DNA from: an uncultured Collinsella sp.
GTDB lineage: Bacteria > Actinomycetota > Coriobacteriia > Coriobacteriales > Coriobacteriaceae
Assembly (NCBI GenBank): GCA_900548365.1
Contig: URKM01000006.1
Coordinates: 1-63,011, forward strand
DNA length: 63,011 nucleotides
Direction of reading: 5' to 3'
Positions 1 to 8,479 of this stretch are shown here, in pieces (position 1 is the first letter of the stretch; each line of letters opens with the position of its first letter). The notes beneath the pieces were generated by a model, which ran no database searches, was not told the origin of the DNA, and saw only the letters and a list, made by a program, of their open reading frames with translations. Position numbers and translations under genes: made by a program.

Positions 1-1
1 C

Positions 2-1480
2 GAGCTCGGCGCCGGCGCCATCGGCGGCAAGGACTCCATGTCCGGCTCCTTCGAGGACCTCGACGTCCCGCCCACGCTGATCTCCTTCGCCGTCGCGGTC
101 GATAAGCTCGCCAACATCGTGTCGCCCGAGTTCAAGCGCGCGGGCAGCCGCGTCGCGCTGATCCAGCCCGCCTACCAGATGGACGACCTCCTGCCCGAGA
201 CCGACTCGCTGCTCGCCGCCTTCGGCGCCGTCGAGAAGCTCGTCCGCGAGGGCAGCGCGCTCTCCGTCTCCACGCCCGGCTTCGGCGGCCTGGCCGAGGT
301 CCTGTTCAAGGCCTGCCTGGGCAACCGCATCGGCTTCACCGTGTCGGACGCCTACTACGAGGCCGACGCGCGCGACCTGTTCGACCACGCCTACGGCTGC
401 TTCATCGTGGAGCTCGCTGAGGGCGCGGAACTGCCCGAGGTCGAGGGCGCGACCGTGGTCGAGCTCGGCACCACCACCGAGGCCTACGAGCTCACCGCCT
501 ACGGCGAGACCCTCGATATGGCCGAGCTGCAGGAGGCTTGGGAGTCCGGCATCGAGTCCGTGTTCCCGTACCGCAGCGCCGCCGACGACGTCGACGCCCC
601 CGAGGAGCTCGTGCCCGAGGAGCGCTACCGCTGCGAGGAGGAGGGCCGCGTCCGCGCGACCTACGGCGGCCTCAAGATCGCCCGCCCGCGCGTGATCATC
701 CCCGTCTTCCCCGGCAACAACTGCGAGTTCGACTCCGCCCGCGCCTTTACCGCCGCCGGCGCCGAGGCCGACGTCTTCGTGATCAACAACCTCACGCCCG
801 AGCACGTCGCCGAGTCCACCCGCGAGCTGGCGCGCCGCATCCGCGAGTCCCAGATCGTCATGATCCCCGGCGGCTTCTCCGGCGGCGACGAGCCCGACGG
901 CTCCGCCAAGTTCATCACCGCGTTCTTCCGCGCACCCGAGGTCACCGAGGCCGTTCGCGACCTGCTGCAGTCCCGCGACGGCTTGATGCTGGGCATCTGC
1001 AACGGCTTCCAGGCGCTCATCAAGCTGGGCCTCGTGCCCTACGGCGACATCGTGGACGCCACCGCGGACGCCCCGACCCTGACCTTCAACGAGATCGGCC
1101 GTCACCAGAGCCGCCTGGTGCGCACGCGCATCTGCAGCGACCTGTCGCCGTGGCTCTCCCAGTGCGACCCCGAGGAGCTCTACACCGTGGCCATCTCCCA
1201 CGGCGAAGGCCGCTTCGTCGCTAACGACGAGGTGCTGGGGCAGCTGCGCGCCGGTGGCCAGATCGCCACGCAGTACGTGGACGTGGCGGGCATGCCGTCC
1301 ATGGACCTCGATGTAAACCCCAACGGCTCCGTCGCGTGCATCGAGGGCATCACCAGCCCCGACGGCCGCGTCTTCGGCAAGATGGGCCACGTGGAGCGCC
1401 GCGGCGACGGCCTGTACAAGAACGTCCCCGGCGAGAAGTTCATGCCGCTGTTCGAGAGCGGTGTCGCGTACTTCTCGTAA
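2..1480 (+). CDS. purL: Phosphoribosylformylglycinamidine synthase, C-terminal part
   Basis: FGAM synthase converts FGAR, glutamine and ATP to FGAM in purine synthesis. The reading frame is open from the window edge, so only the last 492 residues are present. They begin in the second AIR-synthase-like half (GAIGGKDSMSGSF) and continue into a fused class I glutamine amidotransferase domain: FPGNNCEFDSARAF, the nucleophile elbow GICNGFQAL (Cys codon at 998-1000) and the HGEGRF histidine/glutamate pair. The synthetase and glutaminase are therefore one chain, as in the large PurL type, not separate PurL/PurQ/PurS. The frame ends with TAA just before a strong hairpin, so purL looks like the last gene of its transcript. 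The N-terminal half cannot be judged. Confidence 0.95.
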   Translation, partial: ELGAGAIGGKDSMSGSFEDLDVPPTLISFAVAVDKLANIVSPEFKRAGSRVALIQPAYQMDDLLPETDSLLAAFGAVEKLVREGSALSVSTPGFGGLAEVLFKACLGNRIGFTVSDAYYEADARDLFDHAYGCFIVELAEGAELPEVEGATVVELGTTTEAYELTAYGETLDMAELQEAWESGIESVFPYRSAADDVDAPEELVPEERYRCEEEGRVRATYGGLKIARPRVIIPVFPGNNCEFDSARAFTAAGAEADVFVINNLTPEHVAESTRELARRIRESQIVMIPGGFSGGDEPDGSAKFITAFFRAPEVTEAVRDLLQSRDGLMLGICNGFQALIKLGLVPYGDIVDATADAPTLTFNEIGRHQSRLVRTRICSDLSPWLSQCDPEELYTVAISHGEGRFVANDEVLGQLRAGGQIATQYVDVAGMPSMDLDVNPNGSVACIEGITSPDGRVFGKMGHVERRGDGLYKNVPGEKFMPLFESGVAYFS

Positions 1481-1528
1481 AGCGCACCCATTCGCAAGCC
1501 ACTCGGCTTAGCATCGCTTAAGCAGCAC

Positions 1529-1570
1529 GGGACGCCTCTGGTCACCAATCGACCAGAGGCGTCCTTCTTG
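1529..1570 (+). terminator. Terminator after purL
   Basis: A perfect 14-bp stem (GGACGCCTCTGGTC at 1530-1543 with its complement at 1551-1564) and a 7-nt loop, followed by TTCTTG. It lies between purL and the convergent minus-strand operon and could act in both directions. Confidence 0.8.
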
Positions 1571-1826
1571 CTGGTAGGGCCGCGCTGACGCCCGTTGCTC
1601 CAAGATGGGCATCCGCTGCTCCGACTTTGTTTTGGAGTGGCGAGCGCCTCCAAAAAGCCCCCGTATACGGCCTCACGTAGCCCCATGTCCACTTTGGAGT
1701 TCCTCGCGTCAATTTCGACCATCCCATATGGACGTACGTGGCTCCAAACGCGACTTGGGGCCACGTACGCCATATGAGGTCTCAAATAAGTGCCTTCCCT
1801 CAAGTTGAGTCGGGCCGCATGCACAT
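1571..1826. other. Noncoding region with a long hairpin
   Basis: Together with the purL terminator this fills the gap between purL and the convergent operon. No convincing gene was seen. The main structure is a near-perfect hairpin at 1725-1776: CATATGG-A-CGTACGTGGC pairs with GCCACGTACGCCATATG, extended by CCAA/TTGG, around a 7-nt loop. There is no U-tract, so it is not a typical intrinsic terminator. A degenerate copy of the 31-bp repeat follows at 1780-1809. Confidence 0.6.
1780..1809 (+). repeat. Degenerate REP-like repeat
   Basis: TCTCAAATAAGTGCC is followed by TTCCCTCAAGTTGAG. The left arm and the AGTGCC part of the core match the repeat family seen at 6512, 9374 and 11417; the right half is diverged. 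Plus orientation (core reads AGTGCC). Confidence 0.55.
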
Positions 1827-2981
1827 CTACCTCACATCGCGTCGAAGCTCCCGCATGCAAGAGGCCGCACAGGTCGCTATCGCCACAGTGGCAACCGCCG
1901 CGACGACCATCGCCTCGCCGCCCACCGGCAGCCAGCCCGTTGAGAAGGGATTGGCGCTTCCCGGCACCGACCGCTCGCACAGCGCATGGTCGAACAGCAC
2001 GGGCGCAAGCAACCACCCAAGACCCGCGCACACGGGCACGACGCGCACGAGCATGCCGACATAGCCCGCACTCATCCGGGCAAGCACGAACGCCAAGATA
2101 CCCGCAGCAAGACCCAGGCTCGCCATCAGCGTGACGCGAGCAGCTACATATGCCCCCAGCGTCATGTCCCAGCCGCAGGCGTAACCGCTCAACGGACCCG
2201 TGATAACGCAGTCCATCAGGGCACCAATCCCAGCACCGGCAAGGGGAACCGCCCAGGCCAGCACGCTCGCAACGAGAACGAACACCGCCGACAACACCGC
2301 AGCCGCCAGCTGCGCGCCGAACACCTTACGACCGATGCGCGATGACCACTGGACCGCTCGCATGCGATGCAGCTGGTCGCTCGCCGCGACAGGAGCCATC
2401 ACAAACATGGGTGCGGCCACAAGCCACGTTGAGAGACGGTTGAGATACGTCTCGATATCCTGCAACCACATGTGCGAGAGATAGCCGCGTGCGCCCCCTT
2501 CCCCTTCTAAGGCCTGAAGCCAAAGGTCCATCTCATACGCCCTCTCATGGGAAGGCAAGGCGAGGATCCGCTCGCTCAAAGCTATATCCTCCTTGAGCGC
2601 ATCATCGGGCTCGCCTCCCGTTTGCTGTACCCCATATTCACGATCGAGCACCTCGCTTGAAAAGGCATCGAAGTCCGCCCGCGTGCGAAGGTCGCGCTCG
2701 GCAGCCCCATCGAGCGTCGCCAAATCAGACTCGAACGCCGCCTCCGCATCGCGCGCTTCGGTGCGGACCTCACGCATCTCGGCATCATCGATCGAGGCCC
2801 CGAATCTATCCGCCCACTCCTGGGCAAGCTCGAAATGAAAGGTCGACTGACTCCCGTTGGGAAAGACGGCTATCCCAGGCCCCTTTCCGACAAGAAACCA
2901 GAAAACGAGGCCGGACACCAGCAGCGCCGCAAAGATGCCCGGGCGCCATATCCTATTCAGCTCCTGCGCAAACAGACTCAT
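1827..2981 (-). CDS. ABC-2-type membrane protein (second permease)
   Basis: A 384-residue membrane protein that is last in the minus-strand operon beginning at 6363. Residues about 13-31 form a first membrane segment (FAALLVSGLVFWFLVG). An extracytoplasmic-looking acidic region of about 150 residues follows, then several hydrophobic segments in the C-terminal half. This one-TM, large loop, multi-TM arrangement is common in ABC-2/FtsX-like export permeases. Its ATG follows directly on the stop of the preceding permease (no gap), so the two are probably co-translated and pair in one transporter with the ATPase at 4175-5023. Substrate unknown; the family call rests on topology and context, not on a motif. 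Confidence 0.7.
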   Translation of the reverse strand: MSLFAQELNRIWRPGIFAALLVSGLVFWFLVGKGPGIAVFPNGSQSTFHFELAQEWADRFGASIDDAEMREVRTEARDAEAAFESDLATLDGAAERDLRTRADFDAFSSEVLDREYGVQQTGGEPDDALKEDIALSERILALPSHERAYEMDLWLQALEGEGGARGYLSHMWLQDIETYLNRLSTWLVAAPMFVMAPVAASDQLHRMRAVQWSSRIGRKVFGAQLAAAVLSAVFVLVASVLAWAVPLAGAGIGALMDCVITGPLSGYACGWDMTLGAYVAARVTLMASLGLAAGILAFVLARMSAGYVGMLVRVVPVCAGLGWLLAPVLFDHALCERSVPGSANPFSTGWLPVGGEAMVVAAVATVAIATCAASCMRELRRDVR

Positions 2982-4178
2982 CTACGCCACATCCTTATCG
3001 AACCACATGCGCCGCAGCACCAGATGCATGCACCACAGGACGGCGATGCCGCAAATCACAGCTGCAACTTCTTGGAATGGAATGAACGAACGAAGCCCCA
3101 AGTCGGTAAACCACTGGCCGCTCACGGAAAGCAAGGGCGCTGGAAAGGCGTGCATGAGTGCACGGGCGACGTGCCATCCGTTGAGCGCGCATGCCGCCTG
3201 CGCCCCCAGCGGCGCGATCAGGAGCACGCAAGCCGTTACGGCGGCACGGACCGCGCTATAACCGGTTGCCAGCAGGACCGCTTGGACCGTAAGGCACAGC
3301 AGCACCACGAAGCCCGACCCCAGCAGGAGCGACCACACAAGGTATGAGCCGATCGAGCAATCGAACCACGTCACGAACGGCCGCGCGGAGCCTCCGTCCA
3401 CCACAACGTTGAACAAGCTCGAAACGCTGCTCTCCCACGCGGGACCGATTCCCCATCCGGACAGCGCGGCAACCGCTCCGAAGGTCAGCACTGCGAGCAC
3501 GGCGTACATCGCCAACGCCCATATCAAGGATGCGGTGAACCTTGTTGCAACGACGCCGCGCCCAACGGGACTCGACAGCGCGATCGACCGCGCCCCCGTT
3601 CGCTCGTCCAACTCGCACAGAGCAAGCAGCGCGGCCATTCCTATGGCAGAAGCTTCCAAGATAACCACGGGCACGAGCGTGCCGAACAAGAATTGGTGCA
3701 CATCGAACGTGTAGGCGGCACCGTATACGTCCCGCTCCCGCCCCGATGCCCGCACAGCATCGACTCGACTTTCCCAAGCCGCATATTTCGAAGCCACCAA
3801 GCGCGACGCCAGCGGCGCATCCATATCGATCGCCGCCGCGGTACCGGCCTCGCCCGCATCAAAGGCGGCGAGTATGCCCTGGGCGTGGGACACGGACCAT
3901 GCGAGCTGGTCGCGAGCGCCGGTCGCCGGACGCGCCATCACCGCATCCAAGAATTCCTGATCCATATGAACACCCACCAGCTGGGCGACCGAAGCGACTT
4001 CCGCCATATGCGGAAACAGCCACGAGTTGCCGAAGACGAGCGCACCGTTCAAGACGAGAAAGGCGAACGGCAACGCGATAAGCAGGGGCATGCGAACGAT
4101 CCGGCACAGCTCCTCCGCAAGCAGCGACAACCCAAGCGAGCGCGATGCTGCCGCGCTCAGCGCCGCCAACCCCCTCAC
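2982..4178 (-). CDS. ABC-2-type membrane protein (first permease)
   Basis: A 398-residue membrane protein with the same layout as its neighbour: one early membrane segment (LLIALPFAFLVLNGALVFG), a long extracytoplasmic loop, then about five more hydrophobic segments. The start is GTG at 4176-4178, preceded by GAGGGGCG and overlapping the stop of the ATPase gene (GTGA), which indicates translational coupling. With the ATPase and the following permease it would make a heterodimeric export-type ABC system. No substrate can be read from the sequence; under an ECF sigma factor, envelope stress or antimicrobial-peptide export is a reasonable guess only. Confidence 0.72.
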   Translation of the reverse strand: MRGLAALSAAASRSLGLSLLAEELCRIVRMPLLIALPFAFLVLNGALVFGNSWLFPHMAEVASVAQLVGVHMDQEFLDAVMARPATGARDQLAWSVSHAQGILAAFDAGEAGTAAAIDMDAPLASRLVASKYAAWESRVDAVRASGRERDVYGAAYTFDVHQFLFGTLVPVVILEASAIGMAALLALCELDERTGARSIALSSPVGRGVVATRFTASLIWALAMYAVLAVLTFGAVAALSGWGIGPAWESSVSSLFNVVVDGGSARPFVTWFDCSIGSYLVWSLLLGSGFVVLLCLTVQAVLLATGYSAVRAAVTACVLLIAPLGAQAACALNGWHVARALMHAFPAPLLSVSGQWFTDLGLRSFIPFQEVAAVICGIAVLWCMHLVLRRMWFDKDVA

Positions 4179-5023
4179 CGCCCCTCGCGATACCGCACCA
4201 GGAACGCGTCCTCCAAGGTGGGGGGAACGGCGCGCGCGCCCTCGGGGCGCCGTGTCGCGCAGATGCGAAGCATCGTGCGTCCGTCGCGCTCCCGCTCTCC
4301 CAGCACCTGGCAGCCACGGGGAAGTTCCGCATCGACGGGAACCTCGAATATCGTTCCAGCAAGCTCGGCGCAGAGTTCCGCGCTGCCCGGATACGCCTGC
4401 ACGCGACCGCTTTGGATGAATACGATCTGGCCGGCGATCGCCTCGATATCCGACACGATATGCGTCGACAGAATCACCGTGCGCTCTTTTGCGAGCTCAT
4501 GAATAATGTTGCGAAAGCGCACGCGCTCACGCGGATCGAGCCCCGCGGTGGGCTCATCAAGAATGAGAATCTGGGGATCGGCGAGCAGCGCGGTCGCGAT
4601 TCCGATGCGCTGGACCATGCCGCCCGAGAACTCGCGCATGCGGCGGTCTGCTGCGTCGGCAAGACCTACCAGCTCGAGCAGCTCGTCGCATCTCCGCGCG
4701 ATGTCGTGCTTGCCCATTCGCTGCAGGGCGCCCACGTAGCGCAGGAACGCCCGGGGCGTATAACTCGGATAATATCCAAACTGCTGGGGCAGGTAGCCTA
4801 ACACGGCACGGTAGCGCTCCCCCATCGCATGGATGTCCTCGCCGTTCCAGCAGATTCTTCCCTCGGTTGGAAAGGTGAGCGTGGCGAGCATCTTCAAAAG
4901 CGTCGACTTACCCGCTCCGTTTGGCGCTATCAACCCGGTAACGCCCGTGGAAAACGCAAGCGTCGCGTCCTCGATCACAACGTTGCCCTTGAATCGTTTG
5001 GTCACGTGTTCGACGGTAAGCAT
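4175..5023 (-). CDS. ABC transporter ATP-binding protein
   Basis: A 282-residue cytoplasmic ATPase with all motifs: Walker A GLIAPNGAGKST (about residues 31-42), Q-loop region LPQQFGYYPS, signature FSGGMVQRIGIA, Walker B ILILDEPTAGLDP and the H-loop LSTHIVSD. The layout is that of export-type ABC ATPases such as bacitracin/multidrug exporters. The ATG at 5023 has GGGGAGA eight bases upstream. It lies 12 bp after the membrane-protein gene and overlaps the next permease start, so it is the ATPase subunit of this operon. Confidence 0.93.
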   Translation of the reverse strand: MLTVEHVTKRFKGNVVIEDATLAFSTGVTGLIAPNGAGKSTLLKMLATLTFPTEGRICWNGEDIHAMGERYRAVLGYLPQQFGYYPSYTPRAFLRYVGALQRMGKHDIARRCDELLELVGLADAADRRMREFSGGMVQRIGIATALLADPQILILDEPTAGLDPRERVRFRNIIHELAKERTVILSTHIVSDIEAIAGQIVFIQSGRVQAYPGSAELCAELAGTIFEVPVDAELPRGCQVLGERERDGRTMLRICATRRPEGARAVPPTLEDAFLVRYREGR

Positions 5024-5035
5024 AGCGCATCTCCC

Positions 5036-5800
5036 CTACGCGTATTCTGCGAACGACATCGTGCAGGCATCAGCAATAAGACGGACAAATAGGATCGTCG
5101 CAGCCACTGCGACCGCGAAGAACACCACCGCGGGAACGGCGAGCAGCGCCGCGGTGGCTGCAGGGAGCATTGCCAGCAGCATGCCTGCAAGCGCCCAGAT
5201 GGCAATCGGCATCAGCGGGACGACAACCGCCTGAGCCGCCCCGTACATTCGCCCAGCCACGCTAAGTCGAAAGATCAGAAGCGAGATGGCGCCGAAGGTC
5301 GCGAGGCTCGCCGCGGCAAGGGACAGCATCCACCAAAACGAGACCATGCGCGCGCTCGCGATCCAGGCCGCAGCGGCAAGCGGCACGGTGAGCAGAATCG
5401 CCATCGCCCCAAACGCCAGCATGCGGGCCGCATGGAACTCGAGAACCGTCATGCGACATGCCGCGCGCCAGGCGATTGTTCCGCTCTCGCGGTCCTTCCA
5501 CGCAACAAGTCCCTGAAGCGCCGCAAAAAACAACGGAGCCAGTATAAAGACCGCGAGCGCCGCGTCCCCGGGTTCTGCCATGAACGCCAGAGGGGCCGCG
5601 CCGGCAAGGGTGATGATTCCCGCCAGAATCGCGCAGTCCTCGATCCCGAAGAACAGCACGCGCAAAGACAGGGTGGCGAAATTGCCCCGCATACGGCCGC
5701 GTGACGCTTCGCATGCAGGCAACGCTTCGTCAAGAATCAATTCGATGGCGCGATCGCGCTCCTCGCCGCTCAATCCTTCGCGCCAATCCGCTTTGCTCAT
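5036..5800 (-). CDS. Polytopic membrane protein, possible anti-sigma partner
   Basis: A 254-residue protein with a soluble acidic N-terminal stretch of about 45 residues (GLSGEERDRAIELILDEA), followed by about six hydrophobic segments. Its ATG overlaps the sigma factor stop (ATGA). A membrane protein translationally coupled to an ECF sigma factor is often its anti-sigma factor or signal sensor, but there is no zinc-finger anti-sigma motif (HxxxCxxC) here, so this role is inference. It could equally be a further subunit of the ABC system encoded downstream. Family not recognised. Confidence 0.65.
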   Translation of the reverse strand: MSKADWREGLSGEERDRAIELILDEALPACEASRGRMRGNFATLSLRVLFFGIEDCAILAGIITLAGAAPLAFMAEPGDAALAVFILAPLFFAALQGLVAWKDRESGTIAWRAACRMTVLEFHAARMLAFGAMAILLTVPLAAAAWIASARMVSFWWMLSLAAASLATFGAISLLIFRLSVAGRMYGAAQAVVVPLMPIAIWALAGMLLAMLPAATAALLAVPAVVFFAVAVAATILFVRLIADACTMSFAEYA

Positions 5801-6363
5801 AGTCGCTCCTCCCGCTCAATGCATGCCCTCATCGCCTTGACCGCCCGGTAGTACTGGGCCTTGGCGGCTGCTTCGCCTTGCTGGGTCGCCTGAGCGATCT
5901 CGGCGAAGCTGCTCCCGGCAAATACCCGCAAGCGCACCACCGCCTGCACCCTGGGCTCAAGCCCCAACAAGAGCCCCATCGCCCGCCGCGCCCTGCCCTC
6001 GCTCCAAGCACGATCGATGAACTCCTCGTATTCATCGCGCATATCCACGGGATCGATCTCTACCCCATCTATGGAAAGCGGCGTGAAGCGCATCCGCGTG
6101 CGATGCCAATCGATGATCTTATTGGCGGCGATACGGTAGAGCCACGTTCGAAACGAGGCGCGCCGCTCGTCGAAGGATGGGAGCGCGCGCATCGCCGCAA
6201 CGAAGACATTCTGCGTCACGTCGAGCGCTTCGTCCTTATCTCGCATCTGATGGGCGACAAACCGGTAGATGTCGTCATAGTGCCTGCGAATCAGCTTGTC
6301 CGCGCTTCGGCGCGATCCGGTCCGAACAACCTTGCGCACCAGCGCAGCATCCCTGCCCGCCAT
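5797..6363 (-). CDS. ECF-type RNA polymerase sigma factor
   Basis: A 188-residue sigma-70 family protein. Region 2 is clear (HYDDIYRFVAHQMRDKDEAL, then DVTQNVFVAAMRAL and SFRTWLYRIAANKIIDWHR) and region 4 carries the helix-turn-helix (SSFAEIAQATQQGEAAAKAQ). Regions 1 and 3 are absent, as in the ECF group. The frame stays open upstream, but ATG at 6363 has AGGAGGTGATCGA just before it and gives the usual ECF length, so that start is chosen. It heads an operon with a membrane protein and an ABC exporter, which it probably controls. A possible self-regulated promoter lies at 6410-6434. Confidence 0.92.
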   Translation of the reverse strand: MAGRDAALVRKVVRTGSRRSADKLIRRHYDDIYRFVAHQMRDKDEALDVTQNVFVAAMRALPSFDERRASFRTWLYRIAANKIIDWHRTRMRFTPLSIDGVEIDPVDMRDEYEEFIDRAWSEGRARRAMGLLLGLEPRVQAVVRLRVFAGSSFAEIAQATQQGEAAAKAQYYRAVKAMRACIEREERL

Positions 6364-6409
6364 TCGATCACCTCCTCGCACGGCATCGCGGCCCCTTGCT
6401 ATGAGACTA

Positions 6410-6434
6410 TACGTGCGCACCCTCCATTCGTTGC
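6410..6434 (-). promoter_or_regulatory. Candidate ECF-type promoter of the sigma operon
   Basis: On the minus strand GCAAC (6430-6434) and CGTA (6410-6413) are separated by 16 bp, 46 bp before the sigma start codon. This resembles the GGAAC-N16/17-CGTC pattern of ECF promoters. The same stretch also offers a vegetative reading, TTGCAA-N19-TATAGT, with a poor spacer. The assignment is by pattern only. Confidence 0.4.
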
Positions 6435-6511
6435 AAATTGGCCCTCGTTCGATTTCCGTATCATGCGCGCGACGGCGCAAGCCCACCTCGGAAAAGCGCC
6501 CGCCCCCTAAA

Positions 6512-6542
6512 TCTCAAATTCGTGCCTGTCCCTAATTTGAGG
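6512..6542 (+). repeat. REP-like 31-bp repeat, plus orientation
   Basis: TCTCAAATTCGTGCCTGTCC followed by CTAATTTGAGG: palindromic arms CTCAAATT/AATTTGAG around GTGCCTGTCC. It lies in the 227-bp gap between the divergent sigma operon and the flavin-binding protein gene; a second truncated piece (CCCTCAAAAGGAC) follows at 6549-6561. Confidence 0.85.
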
Positions 6543-6590
6543 TGCTACCCTCAAAAGGACCGCACCGCCGTCACCATGAAGGGACCCACC

Positions 6591-7121
6591 ATGCACCATC
6601 CCATGAAGCAACTGCCCGAACGCGCGATCTCCGAGGACGAGGCGCGCGAGATCCTGCGCGATGCCGAGTACTGCGTCGTCGCCACCGTCGACGCGGACGG
6701 CCACCCCTATGCCACGCCACTCTCCTACGTGCTCGACGACGACACCCTCCTCATCCACACCGGCGCCGCCGGCGGCCAGAAGACCGATGACTGGGAGCGC
6801 GACCCGCGCGTCTGCGTCACCGTCGCCGTGGACATGGAGCCCGTCTTTGTGGAGGAGAACGGCGAGCCCGGGTTCTTCACCACGCGCTACGCCAGCGTCA
6901 TCGCCACGGGTACCGTGCGACGCGTCGCCGACGCCGCCCAGATCCGCCGCGCACTGGCCCAGCTCTGCCTGAAGTACGCGCCCGAATACAAGGACGAGAT
7001 CGGCGGCGCCATCGAGCGCGAGCTGCCCGTCACCGCCGTATGGGCCATCGACCTCGACCATATTTCGGGGAAGGCCGGACGCCGCGTCCCCAACGGCAAG
7101 GGAGCCGTCGCCCGTCGCTAA
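6591..7121 (+). CDS. Pyridoxamine 5'-phosphate oxidase-like flavoprotein (NimA-like)
   Basis: A 176-residue split-barrel FMN-binding protein. The N-terminal pattern LRDAEYCVVATVDADGHPY, then PLSYVLDDDTLLIHTG and CVTVAVDMEPVF, is that of the PNPOx-like/NimA group, which includes nitroimidazole-resistance reductases and heme- or F420-linked oxidoreductases; the exact activity is not predictable. ATG at 6591 is preferred over the in-frame ATG at 6576 because GAAGGGA lies six bases before it. The gene converges with and overlaps by 4 bp the 3' end of the MFS gene. Confidence 0.85.
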   Translation: MHHPMKQLPERAISEDEAREILRDAEYCVVATVDADGHPYATPLSYVLDDDTLLIHTGAAGGQKTDDWERDPRVCVTVAVDMEPVFVEENGEPGFFTTRYASVIATGTVRRVADAAQIRRALAQLCLKYAPEYKDEIGGAIERELPVTAVWAIDLDHISGKAGRRVPNGKGAVARR

Positions 7122-8380
7122 ACCGCGGAGCGAACCCGCCCCGCCTGCCGACGGCGCAGAAACCGGCGCCACGCCCCGGCGACGACCGCCAACTCGAGCG
7201 CTGTCGCGAGCGCGATCGTCCACGCCGGCAGCACGTCGAACAGGACGCCGAAGACGGCCTGGCCGAGCGGCGTGGCGCAGTTCACCAGCGTCATGAAGAG
7301 CGCGATGAGCTTGCCCACCAAAGCGGACGGAGCCCCTGCCTGCAACTCCGCCAGCATGCAGGAGCCCATGAGGCCGCCGGACATCGTCGCGAACGCATAG
7401 CTCGCCGTCAGGACCAGAAACACCGCCATGGGCGCCATGAAGGCCGCAGGGGACAGCACCCAGGCGGCGACGCCCATGGCCGCCGCGATTCCGCCCACGT
7501 AGGGTGCCGAGCGCCTCAGCGAAAAGCGCCGCGGCGCGATGGCCAGCAGGCTGTGGCCCACCAGGCTTCCCGCCCCCATCGCCATCTGGGCAAACGAGGC
7601 ATACGCCGCCGGAAGCCCCAGCGTGATGGTGACCACGTACACGGTGCCCACGCTGATGAGCGCGCCCGCCGACACGTTCACGAAGGTCGCCGTCGCCATG
7701 CCGCCCAACAGCAGCGGCTTGTCGCGCAGATAGCGAACCACCTCGGCCAGGTCGTCGCGGACCATGGCGAGCGCACCGCCCTCCCACGAAGCGGGCTTGC
7801 AGGGAAACCGCACCGCGAGCGCCACCACCGCGCAGGATAGCGCGAACGCGGCGAGCGACACCCAGACCACGGGCACCAGCCCCACCGCACCGTAGACCGC
7901 CGCACCCACCACGGGTCCGCTGAGCGTGGTCAGGCTGCCGATCTGGCTGACGAGCGCCACGCCGCGCGGCACATCGGGGACGGCGAGGACGAACGGCACC
8001 GTCGACTGGATCGACGGCTGATAGAGCGCCTGCGCCACGAACGAGGCCATGGTGGCGAACACCACCAGCGCAAAGGGGTCCCCGGTATCCTTGAGCGCGA
8101 GAAACACCAGCAGCACGGCGACCAGCGCGGCGTTCACGCCCATCATGATGCCGCGCTTGCGCGTGCGGTCCGCCAGCACGCCGCCGATCGGACTCAGCAG
8201 CGTATAGGGCACGAAGCCGCATGCGATCGCCAAGCCGAAGCGCGTGCCGGAGCCCGTCACGTCGAGCAGGTAGAGCGGTAGGACGAACTGCAGCACCTCC
8301 TGGCCCAGCAGCGAGCAGAACTGCGCGAGCAGGATCAGCGCGAACGTGCACCTTTCCGATTTCCCAACCATCGTTCCCAT
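7118..8380 (-). CDS. MFS transporter
   Basis: A 420-residue protein with about twelve hydrophobic segments, the size and pattern of major facilitator exporters. The loop 2-3 motif A is visible as GGVLADRTRKRGIMMG. The N-terminus (FALILLAQFCSLLGQEVLQF) and overall shape fit drug or metabolite exporters rather than sugar porters, but the substrate is unknown. ATG codons at 8380 and 8371 are both possible starts. The gene lies 99 bp downstream of a TetR regulator, with a TetR-type palindrome in the gap, so it is very likely that regulator's target. Confidence 0.9.
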   Translation of the reverse strand: MGTMVGKSERCTFALILLAQFCSLLGQEVLQFVLPLYLLDVTGSGTRFGLAIACGFVPYTLLSPIGGVLADRTRKRGIMMGVNAALVAVLLVFLALKDTGDPFALVVFATMASFVAQALYQPSIQSTVPFVLAVPDVPRGVALVSQIGSLTTLSGPVVGAAVYGAVGLVPVVWVSLAAFALSCAVVALAVRFPCKPASWEGGALAMVRDDLAEVVRYLRDKPLLLGGMATATFVNVSAGALISVGTVYVVTITLGLPAAYASFAQMAMGAGSLVGHSLLAIAPRRFSLRRSAPYVGGIAAAMGVAAWVLSPAAFMAPMAVFLVLTASYAFATMSGGLMGSCMLAELQAGAPSALVGKLIALFMTLVNCATPLGQAVFGVLFDVLPAWTIALATALELAVVAGAWRRFLRRRQAGRVRSAV

Positions 8381-8404
8381 CGAGGCCGCCTTCCCGTACG
8401 TTTA

Positions 8405-8423
8405 TACATACTGTTAGTATGTT
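8405..8423 (-). promoter_or_regulatory. TetR-type operator before the MFS gene
   Basis: TACATAC-TGTTA-GTATGTT: 6 of 7 arm positions pair around a 5-nt centre. It is nearly the same as the palindrome before the TetR gene at 9185-9203, so the two are probably bound by the same regulator. Confidence 0.75.
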
Positions 8424-8479
8424 TTTTACCGCCGAGAAAAACCGCCGCAGCGGTTCCTCTCCCACATGCGCCCGCGGGG

